From Sporothrix humicola (lineage: Eukaryota > Ascomycota > Sordariomycetes > Ophiostomatales > Ophiostomataceae): a DNA stretch of 64,000 nt. The notes beneath the pieces are model-generated. The model made no database searches, was not told the DNA's origin, and saw nothing but the letters and a program-made list of their open reading frames with translations. This document shows, piece after piece, positions 55,859 through 64,000 of the stretch; positions within the stretch are counted from its first letter, which is position 1, and each line of letters starts with the position of its first letter. The DNA lies in NCBI GenBank assembly GCA_021396245.1, contig WNYE01000096.1, positions 90,623 through 154,622 on the forward strand, written 5' to 3'. The translations under genes and the position numbers were made by a program.

Positions 55859-58800
55859 TGGTCAATCACTGGAGACGCGCCTGATTCTTGGGAACGCTTC
55901 CTCTGCCTGGAACACTCTTTCACCTGGAACATTGGTTCTGCTCAGTGATCGGCACGATTCTAGAACGGGCCTCTGCTTTTTGCCTGCTCGCTTGCTCGCG
56001 TCGACCCGACAAGGTAACCTCAATCGTCGTTGCTTGTCATTGATTGAATACACAATAATTACTGGCCTGAAAAAAATAAACACGCAATCGCTCATAGCAA
56101 CACAAAAGAGAAAGTTTCATGTCGATCCATGTCGTCCTTGGCAGGGCCGACCATTCCATGAGAAGAACGACGTCGTCTTCATCTGTTGTCGATAGAAAGT
56201 CGTCTGTTGTATGTAGATGTCGAATTTCATGTGAGGTAGACGCCGAACGCCACTGTTTTCTGGTGTTGTTTGCACTTGTGTGGATTTCATTTCTACGACT
56301 TGCCTATCAAGAACGTCCTGTCTCGTCTCAGCCCTTCTTTCCTTTTGCCTGCCTGTTGTAACTTTTCTTGCAGACTATTCGTCTTCCAGTGCACTGTCCA
56401 AGTCCCCTGTTATGTCTCTTGTTCTGTCTCGGCCGCCTGCATCCATCTCGGCTTTATTCTGTACAAATTGGTCCCTTTTTGGTTTCTGTATATTCCTTTT
56501 TGTTCCTATTTTATTCCTCTTTGGGTTCATATGTCCTGTGGCCTGAGATCTGTAATTATTCGAGATATTCTCACTTTGTACGTGTGCATTGTTACTTGCC
56601 CCCAACTGCGCCTCGAACAACACATCTTTGAATTCCAACCACCCAGTCTCGCCAGTCCACCCAGGACCCTTTTGATCTTCCTTTTCCATCCTTTCCTTGC
56701 CATCCCTGCTCAGCTCAGCTTGTAACTGCATGTATGGAGTATGGGGGTACTTTTGTTGATATGATTCAGGCTGCTGATCCTCGCATTTCGTTTTTGCTTC
56801 CGGACTTTACTTTTACTTTCCTTTCCTCTACTTTTCTGTAAGATACATTGTTGTGCACATCTGCACGCCTTGCAAGCCACACGCCTCGCACGCTTCGTAT
56901 GTCTCTGTCTGTATATACTGTGTACACTTCCGACCTTGTAAGATACTTTGTACGCCTCGCACGCCTCGGGACGAATTTAGCAGCAACAAAACGCGCATCG
57001 CTCGATGGAGCTGGAACACGCATCCCTGTGTGCATCTCGACCCAACGTACATGGCCAGGAACGGCAATAAGCTGGGAGGGAGCAGACATCTTACCTCTTA
57101 TGTTCGAGAAGACACTTTGTACATGATATAAAATAATCAATGTAAATATCTGGCCGACCTTTACCTTAAAAAGGGTCTTTCCTTTCTCTTCTTCGTCCCT
57201 TCTTTCTTCTTCTTTCTTCTTCTCGTCTTTCTCCTCATCTCCATCTTCACTCAACTTCTTCTTCTCCCGCGCCGGATCGCTCGCATCTCCACCAGTCCAC
57301 ACAAGACTCCACCTCCTCCGCCATCGTCCATCACCCGGCCGTCTCGTCCCAGGCCCAGAGGCCCAACCAGACCCAGAACGACCCAGAAAACCCACCAAAA
57401 TACCCACGAAGTCCACCCAAAATCCACGAAACCCACCGTTTAAACATTTGAAGTCCACACCACAAACTTTTACACCCCCCCTCTCAGCAGTGCATTGCAT
57501 CAAGACGCAGATGTGAGGCGTGTACGTCCGCCATTTTTCCTTTTTCCTCTTTCTCGACTTTTCCCCTTGCCAGATTTCTTGATTTCACACCCCTATCTCT
57601 CTGCATCTGCGTCTATTTTTCTACGACGTATCTCTGCGGCACTCTACTACGACACTTCCGCGTCACTGACGTCTCTTACTTTCTGTTGTCATTTTTTGCT
57701 GCTGCGCTGTGTTGTCATTTCCACAATCATCGCTTTCGGCAACCCTAAAAACCCTCAAGCTTCTCGTCTGTTTCTTTCTACATTTTCTACCTTTTTATTT
57801 TATACCTTTCATTCTGTTCCTGGATCCGAACCCCTATTTTATTTATCTTTCTTCTCTTCTCTTCTGATATACTTTTATTTCACTTCCTCCCACTTCTTCA
57901 CATTGAGGCTCATCCCACGGCACCTACGGCTGCAACATTGCTTTTTCCTCTGTTGCTTGATACGCCCATTCGCCTCACAATCTACGCCCGACAACTCGAT
58001 CCACAACCTCGCAGAGCAAAGCCTCATCCTCACCTTAAATCCCTCTCGAGCCGCTTCTCGCATCTCGCCTGAGCTTCATCTTCACTTCTTGACTTTTCTT
58101 TTCTTTCTTTATCACGCAAACCCTACTTGCTACCCTCGCTTTCTACATCCCTTTTTGGCAGCTCTTCTTTGTCCACGCAGCCCTTTCTTACCTTTAGAGC
58201 CCTTGGAGCTCTTTCTGCCTTTCCGCCCTACTTTAGATCTCTGCACGTTTCCCGTTACCGAGAACGATGGTCTTTTGCTAGTCCCTCACCTTGGTCTCAT
58301 TGTGCACTTATTTCACCCTTTCACTCTTTCACCTTTACGCCTTTTTTCACCTTTCTTTCCTTCTTTTGCTCCGTCTCCGCCTCAGATTCTCGCCTCAACC
58401 TCGGCCGCCGTCGCCCTAGACTAACCCAGACGAGAGCATAAAAGGGAAAAGAAAGAGATCGGTCGGTACTTAAGTCACCACCGACATCCGTCAGAAGGAC
58501 GCCAAAGACTCTAAAGACGCCAAAGACGACAAAAGTCTGAAAAACGAGAGCACCAAAAACGCCAACAACACACTAGAACGGGCCAGACACGAAACATTGC
58601 AAAGAGAGCAAAGAGTGCAAAGGAGCGGGGATCGACACGCACACTGCTCGAACTCTCCCCAAATACCGGTTACTCTGTTAGTGGGCGGATCTCAGAAAAC
58701 GAGGGCGATCAGGAACGAGCCACACACAAGACTTTAAAGCTGCACACCCCTTGCTCCAAGCTGCCCCAAGGCGCCAACGTCCAGTAAAAAGCACGCCGCG

Positions 58801-60188
58801 CCTTCCAGGTCTTCCACCCAAGGATTTCCAGAGCAAAGCCCAAGAAACAGCCCAAGAAAAAAAAGAGACGGCTTCTCCGTTACGGCTATACGAGCTGACT
58901 CCTCTCCCTTATTTCACCTTTTCCCTCAGGTCTTCTCCCTGTTCCTGCCCAAACACCCCTACCCTTCCCCGAGCCTCCCTATCACTTACTGGATTTTCCA
59001 TCCCCTGGTCCGTTGCTGCCCGGGCAAACTGTTTGGGAGCTTATTCAAGCCCTTTTTATCTTTTTATCTCGGTCCTCCTTTTTTCTTTTTTCTTTTATTC
59101 CGTCCACCCCCTCCCCTTGTGTTTTTCTTTTACGCGTCTGCCTTGGCCTTGAAGGTTTATTATTCTCTCCTTATTACTTCTATCCTTTCCTTTCACTTTT
59201 TCTTTCTTTTCTTTCCTTTCCTTCTTTCCTTCTTTCAACATCTTCACTTCAACCCGTCTTCACTTACACGACTTACACCCCAAAAGGGAGACAACATTCT
59301 CGCAAACTCACATTCAAACTCGCACTCTAAACTCTCCCTGCGCCGGCACTTTTTCCATTTGGCATTACCACCTTGCATGGCCTGATCGACAAAGGGCCAG
59401 AGCAGGAAAAAAAAAACGCCCCCAAGAAAAGGACCCGACCCAGTCGACCCAAAGTTCTCATTCCATTTAAGCCCAAGTTCGATCACTCTTTGATTGCCCA
59501 CTCGCATCGCATCCCACGTCGCAAATCGGGGTTTGTTGCAAGAAGAAAGCAAAAAAAAGAGTAAAATTTTAGATCGCGTCTAGACGAGTCGGCAAACAGT
59601 CAGAAGCCAGAAAGGTCCAGACTTTCCAGACCCGCGACCGAAGCAAAGCGCAAATAAGACCAGCACAAACCCACCACCTTTTTGCAACTCTATTTCGACA
59701 ACGACACCTCCTCACAAGCTTCTTTGTCCTTTGTCCACCATTTACCATTTACATTCGCCGGAAATCGTCAAAACAGCTTTGCATTTTGTGCAACCGTTGG
59801 ACAATTTATTCAAGATCGCGACAAACCAGTTTCGTCGACATTAAATCATCATCAACCCAATCCTGGCCAGTCCCACTGCGCCCAGAACGACCATCGCAGA
59901 GTTCAATTAAAGGAAGCACCAAAAAAAGAACACCAACCGAGCCAACCTCGTATTCAGTATTCCCACAAACCCAAACAACGCCAAAGCAACCCAGGAAAAG
60001 GAAAGAAGATCCGCGCTTGTTTGCTATTCTGGGATCATTTGCGATTTTTTCCTGGGATCCTCACCATTTTTTAATCGCCTTTTTTTTCCTGGTCATCTCA
60101 ACAAAACTGTGCAGGCTGCAGTTTTCTGACCTCACTTTTTTTATCGTCTTTCCTTTTTTCTCGACATCCGCACAAACCACACATCAAA

Positions 60189-60644
60189 ATGGTAAGTCCT
60201 GAATCAAAATTCAAAAAGCACATGTCGAGAATTGCGACGACTGCGAGCTACAACCCCCACCGTCACTTCCAACTTTCGCCGTCACGCGAATCAAATCATT
60301 CAGAGACATTCCGTCGCGTGCCGGTGACGGGCACAAAATTGATACCTCGTGGACACTTGCTAACGTTTGGTTTGACAGCCTTCCCACGCCCACCACGACC
60401 ACCACTCCCACTCCCACCACCACACGTCCTCCAGCAAGGGCCAAAAGACAAAAGTCATGACCGTCTACATATGGCAATGTGTAAGTGGCCTGCCTCTACC
60501 TACATCTTCCTGCTACGCATACTAACTTGTCAGCACATATGCGGCCTGGATGGCATGGAGGCCGTGACACAGATGCAGTGCGCCAACTGCGTCCACGTGC
60601 GGTGCCCAGACTGCTTGGTCGAGGCCATGCCCATTTCCGATTGA
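60189..60644 (+). CDS. 71-residue His-rich protein with three CxxC pairs; ATG-only first coding exon
   Basis: There are three coding exons: 60189-60191 (the ATG alone), 60379-60480 and 60534-60644. Intron 1 (187 bp) has GTAAGT, branch GCTAAC and acceptor GACAG. Intron 2 (53 bp) has GTAAGT, branch ACTAAC and acceptor GTCAG. The spliced frame is exactly 72 codons. Residues 4-16 are His-rich (HAHHDHHSHSHHH), followed by a short Lys/Ser linker. A compact Cys cluster has C35-x2-C38, C51-x2-C54 and C59-x2-C62, preceded by VYIWQC. This suggests a small zinc ribbon or RING-like fold; no catalytic residue is visible. The function is unknown. The His tract suggests metal binding, which is inference. 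A long pyrimidine-rich leader precedes the gene. The identical intron grammar at both junctions and the full set of Cys pairs make the model credible. Confidence 0.8.
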   Translation: MVSPESKFKKHMSRIATTASYNPHRHFQLSPSRESNHSETFRRVPVTGTKLIPRGHLLTFGLTAFPRPPRPPLPLPPPHVLQQGPKDKSHDRLHMAMCKWPASTYIFLLRILTCQHICGLDGMEAVTQMQCANCVHVRCPDCLVEAMPISD

Positions 60645-61528
60645 CAATGAGCAACGGGGGAAGGAAAGGAGTTGTGCGACGGCAAAGCGATGCGCAGCAT
60701 CGTCTTGTCATAAGACAACTCACTTGACATCCCTCGGCGACGACAGCCAGAAGAGGTCGATACCACCGCTACCACGACACCAAACAATGCACTGCATCAC
60801 CACCATCACCACTATCATCATCACCATCAACACCACTCCACACTCGTACATATAGACTCTCGGCCACAAAACGACTGCCATCCGTTCCATCCGCGGCATC
60901 CGACGACAAACGTTCCGGACGACCGACGACTTTCCATCAACATTATCATCATCAGCCTTTGACATTACTTTTTATTACCTTTTCGACACATTTTCCTACA
61001 TCTTCCACTGGGCGGCTCATCTCTTTTTTTCTGGGAAAGGAAGCGAGGCTTGGATTTTTGGACTTTTTTTCTTTTCTTTTTTTCATCTCTTTATCTTTTT
61101 TCTGGGAAAATATCTTTGGGATCATCTTTTTTTTTTTTATTTCGAGGAGCGGACGTCGACTACACGACTGAGCACCCTCCTCATTCTTCACTTCTTTCGT
61201 CTCTCTTCATTTTTTCTTCTTTCACTTTCTTCTTTCCTCTCACATCTCCTTTGTCATGGGTCGAATAGCTACAGGATGCTATTCCGTGTTTCCTCGTTTC
61301 CTTTGCTTCACTTTTGGGAGGGCAAGGACAAAAATCAGGACATTTTTGTCAAACAGGGTACACACAACATTTTTGTTTTACACAGCAGTCTTTTTCCTGT
61401 TTTCTTTTTCCTTTTTTAGAGATATCCTTTCCTACTTGGACAAACCTTTTTATTTTTAGTGCGCTATACACATACTCCCTTTTTTTACCTTTTTAGTCAG
61501 ATTACTTTGAATTCAAAATCAAATTCAA
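60645..61528. other. 3' region of the small Cys-rich gene
   Basis: A CAC/CAT-rich repeat lies at about 60787-60840, followed by T-rich DNA. No other gene is seen. The segment holds the 3' ends of two convergent genes if the minus-strand frame at 61529 is real. Confidence 0.45.
60787..60840. repeat. CAC/CAT trinucleotide-rich tract
   Basis: This imperfect triplet run would read as poly-His in one frame. It lies about 145 bp after the stop of the small His-rich gene and is outside its model. Confidence 0.75.
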
Positions 61529-61900
61529 TCAATCAACGACATTGAAATCATAGTTGGACCCTGTTTCCCAATCCTCTTGCTCCGTGACAAACGCCATGGC
61601 AAACAGCAGGTCCTGTCGGAGCTGCTCCAGGCACGCGAGACTCTGCAGCAAGCCCTCAAAGCGCCGGTCAGTGTTGTTCTTGACGGCCCAGACCAAACCT
61701 TTGAGCAGCCGGCGGGGCTGTGACGGCTGTGATGACTGCGACGACTGCGTCGATATCGACGTCCCCGACAGCACCGCCTCCGACTCATCTCGAACGACAA
61801 AGTCAACCTCCAGACAGGGTATCGGCACTATTGTCGGCACACTCGGGCTCGACAGCAGGCCAGGCCACAGCACAACGGGGTGGCCGATGGAGGTGAACAT
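61529..61900 (-). CDS. Possible small protein of unknown function (123 aa)
   Basis: The open frame encodes 123 residues beginning MFTSIGHPVVLWPGLLSSPS. It has a Ser/Gln-rich centre (STQSSQSSQPSQPRR) and a helical, Leu-rich C-terminal half (RFEGLLQSLACLEQLRQDLL). The ATG has a good fungal context (AACAACATG), and the upstream strand is CA-rich like a leader. No domain is recognised. The base composition is close to that of neighbouring genes. It may be a genuine small gene or a chance frame; evidence is limited to start context and composition. Confidence 0.42.
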   Translation of the reverse strand: MFTSIGHPVVLWPGLLSSPSVPTIVPIPCLEVDFVVRDESEAVLSGTSISTQSSQSSQPSQPRRLLKGLVWAVKNNTDRRFEGLLQSLACLEQLRQDLLFAMAFVTEQEDWETGSNYDFNVVD

Positions 61901-62620
61901 GTTGTTTTGAGGGCAGGCAGGGAGAATGTGAGATGTGATGGTTTGGTTGGGAGGAAGCTATATTGCATGAAGAGAAGGACCAAACGAGGCCATCCAGAAA
62001 AAGCATAGACCCGCCTTATCCCTTTTATACGGGTGATTGATCATATTGTGGCTGCAGTGGTGAACAGCATTATTGACCGATGCCTTTGTTCACGATGCGG
62101 GTAGCCGGTCAACAAAGAACGGCTTCATTGTTTTGTTCACGGTGTCTAGCCAATGACAGCGAGCAGTGATCCTGGAAGACAATGAACAATAAAGGAATTG
62201 CTTTTCTCCTGTTTGAAATTTGGGCCTTTTTAGGGGAGGGTCATTAAATTTCTTTCTTTTTTTTTAAAGTGGTAAAAATGAATGGAAATAATTGACCAGT
62301 AATATTTTGTCATATTTCAGTTCCAAAATAAGGTTCAAGTTGAAAAGTAGTTCAGATGAACAGAAATACATACAAGTACACTGTACTGCTTTCTTTTCAT
62401 GATCTCTGCACAGCTTCTTCTTCACACAGACAGTATAAATAACAGCGTAGATCCTCGCCCAATTTGTTTTCTTTTCTTTTCTTCACCACCAACAACAACA
62501 GCAGTCTTGATTACATCTTGGAAACAAAGCTGGGCTATAGATTCGAAAAAAGATAAACAGTATTCTCTGGTAGAAACGATTCTTTTGACGACTCTCACGA
62601 CTCCTCGCAAAACACCAAAG
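61901..62620. other. Intergenic region before the membrane-protein gene
   Basis: About 720 bp lies between the divergent small frame and the last gene. The segment at 62220-62400 is AT-rich. A CAACAACAACAGCAG stretch lies near 62490-62504, in the probable leader. Confidence 0.45.
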
Positions 62621-63778
62621 ATGTATCTCAAGGCGGCTGCTGATCTTGACGACTTCATGTCAACCGCTTACACCACCAAGTACGTCACTCCCACGTTTAC
62701 CCGGACGCAAATCAACCCCACGGGCTCGGCCCTCACCATTGACGTCGTCGTGATCGACTCGACTCTGACGGTCCACGACTCGGTGACGACAACGGCCACT
62801 TACATTTCCACTTACACGCAGAGCCCTTCTCTGACCTCGTCCGTCCCTGCCACCTCCATCTCTGACGCTCAATCGTCGCTGGCGTCGATTGTCGGCGAGA
62901 TGTCGCACAACTCGTCGTCTACCTCTTCCGCTAACTCTACGGTGACCCAGGACGACATGACCCCCTCTGCCCACCTCACTGGCGGCTACACTGCCCTCAT
63001 TGTTGTCTTGATCCTCTTCCTTCTCGGCGGCATCGGCATTTGCGCCTGGGCCGACCGCGACATCACCAAGAAGGTCTGGAAGCGCATGTTTGGCTGCCCT
63101 CAGGATCGCGAGAACAACAACAACACCCGTGAGTTTTTTGACAACAGCAACAGCCGCAGCCCGTCAGTTGACAGTGCCATTGAGCTTCCCACTCTCTCGC
63201 GCTCGTCCCCTGCCCAGGCTCTGGACCTCGAGTGTGGTCTCAACGAGCATGAGCCCCAGCACTACCCCCTGCCCGCCTCCCGTCCTTCGTCGTTTGGTTC
63301 TTCAAACTCTCCCTCTTCCTTGTCCACCTCGTCCACGCACTTCGTCCGCTCTGTCCACACCCCCGACTCGAGTGAGTCCTTTGCTCGTCGCTGGCCGTTT
63401 TGGCCCGCCGGCGGGGGACCACCGCCGGCGCCCACCCGCGCCGAGAACCGCATGATCGTCGAGACTTTGACCGAGGACTATGGCATCAACACTGCCCGGT
63501 CTGTCACTGTCTCTCCTCCCGGCACCGTCGTCAGCGTCAACATTTCGGGTCGGGGCGTCAACGAAAACACTGGCAAAATCGACGGCCCTGCCCTGTACCG
63601 CGACCTGACGGCCCGCAAGCCCGTGGCTGTTGTCATCTCGCCGTCGCAGTCTCAGACCTCGCGGGCTTCGCCGTCAATGAACAACAACCCGCGCCGGTCG
63701 ATGGAGAGCATGACGGCATCGGTCGGCGGCGACACCGACAGCAGCACTAGCGATGCTGGCAACTACACCCACATGTAA
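62621..63778 (+). CDS. Single-pass membrane protein with Ser/Thr-rich N-terminal region
   Basis: This single exon encodes 385 residues from the ATG at 62621 (MYLKAAADLDDFMSTAYTTK, context CAAAGATG). The frame is also open upstream to an ATG at 62399, but that part has leader composition. Residues 1-120 are rich in Ser and Thr, with several potential N-glycosylation sites (NSS, NST), and look like an exposed, O-glycosylated ectodomain. One strong membrane helix lies at about 121-145 (YTALIVVLILFLLGGIGICA), directly followed by Asp/Arg/Lys residues. The remaining 240 residues are hydrophilic and Ser/Pro-rich, presumably cytoplasmic. No cleavable signal peptide is seen. The layout recalls fungal cell-surface sensors of the Mid2/Wsc type, but no WSC cysteines are present, so I do not assign it. 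The function is unknown. Confidence 0.8.
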   Translation: MYLKAAADLDDFMSTAYTTKYVTPTFTRTQINPTGSALTIDVVVIDSTLTVHDSVTTTATYISTYTQSPSLTSSVPATSISDAQSSLASIVGEMSHNSSSTSSANSTVTQDDMTPSAHLTGGYTALIVVLILFLLGGIGICAWADRDITKKVWKRMFGCPQDRENNNNTREFFDNSNSRSPSVDSAIELPTLSRSSPAQALDLECGLNEHEPQHYPLPASRPSSFGSSNSPSSLSTSSTHFVRSVHTPDSSESFARRWPFWPAGGGPPPAPTRAENRMIVETLTEDYGINTARSVTVSPPGTVVSVNISGRGVNENTGKIDGPALYRDLTARKPVAVVISPSQSQTSRASPSMNNNPRRSMESMTASVGGDTDSSTSDAGNYTHM

Positions 63779-63878
63779 ACGGGTGCTTTTCTCTACTCCA
63801 AGGTAAGTCAGGCGAACGGTGATGTATAACAAAGTAAGAAATACAGGTAAGGTATCCAAAGGTAAGTGCAGGCGCTTG

Positions 63879-63880
<2 letters not shown>

Positions 63881-63912
<32 letters not shown>

Positions 63913-63978
63913 TTTTAAAAATTTTTTTTATTTACAAAAAAAAAAAAAAAAAAAACAAAAAAAAAAAAAAAAAAAAAA
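63881..63978. repeat. Facing poly(T) and poly(A) tracts
   Basis: T31 (63881-63911) is followed by a short mixed AT segment and then two long A runs (about 63936-63955 and 63957-63978). The arrangement could form a T:A hairpin. It may also mark a poorly resolved assembly end. Confidence 0.9.
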
Positions 63979-64000
63979 CAACAAAAAAACAACAACTTCA

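Larger units (their letters stand above)
47822..60188. other. 12.4 kb stretch without a convincing coding gene
   Basis: The long open frames here (for example 55130-55948 and 57495-58424) are pyrimidine-biased and lack domains. I judge them to be untranslated leader or spacer. The last 2.7 kb before 60189 is strongly T/C-rich and then A/C-rich, like a very long leader. Small direct repeats occur at 52661-52707 and 55832-55858. A 46-codon frame in excellent start context lies at 51896-52036, and a protein-like 60-codon frame at about 48494-48685. Neither can be assigned. Confidence 0.4.

Noticed and set aside
55130..55948. Open frame of 272 codons on the plus strand
   Set aside because: Its composition follows the pyrimidine bias of the DNA (Phe/Ser/Leu/Pro-rich), with no domain and no codon preference like the real genes.
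57495..58424. Open frame of 309 codons on the plus strand
   Set aside because: The T/C-rich leader-like sequence simply lacks the purine-rich stop codons. There is no recognisable motif.

Overview
The window looks like nuclear DNA of a filamentous ascomycete, most likely a Sordariomycete. The genes are GC-rich, with short GT-AG introns that carry CTAAC-type branch sites just before the acceptor. Long pyrimidine-rich leaders lie in front of many coding regions. The recognisable families are eukaryotic housekeeping ones: MGS1, ISA1, an ARMH3/DUF1741 protein, UTP5, a BDF1-type double-bromodomain protein and an FHA-domain kinase. I see no operons, CRISPR arrays, rRNA, convincing tRNA or intact transposons. 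Gene density is low, with about a dozen genes in 64 kb. The exact order or genus is not determined.

Layout. Positions 1-2075 hold no gene I can support. A block of four minus-strand genes follows: MGS1 (2076-3968), ISA1 (4755-5737, one intron), an ARMH3/DUF1741 gene (6642-8915, one in-frame intron) and an unknown 759-residue protein (10192-12471). A gene-poor stretch of about 9.5 kb (12472-21945) contains a small AT-rich island. Next is a plus-strand gene for a 1743-residue disordered protein of unknown function (21946-27403, one intron). It is convergent with a minus-strand UTP5-like gene (27942-29345). The BDF1 gene (32547-36258) has a 580 bp first intron and an in-frame 84 bp last intron. 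It is followed by a membrane-anchored SGNH-like protein with tandem repeats (41220-43541) and a three-exon FHA kinase (45850-47821).

A second gene desert (47822-60188) follows. It ends in a small three-exon gene (60189-60644) whose first coding exon is only the ATG. That gene encodes a 71-residue His-rich protein with three CxxC pairs. The right edge has a doubtful 123-residue minus-strand frame (61529-61900), a single-pass membrane protein (62621-63778) and a poly(T)/poly(A) tract at the very end.

The genes do not form one pathway. They cover DNA-damage tolerance (MGS1), mitochondrial Fe-S assembly (ISA1), Golgi/lipid trafficking (ARMH3 family), ribosome biogenesis (UTP5), chromatin reading (BDF1) and phospho-dependent signalling (FHA kinase). 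The most interesting items are the ATG-only exon gene, the FHA kinase with DFN in place of DFG, the SGNH-like protein whose nucleophile motif is degenerate, and several in-frame introns that a naive gene caller would translate.
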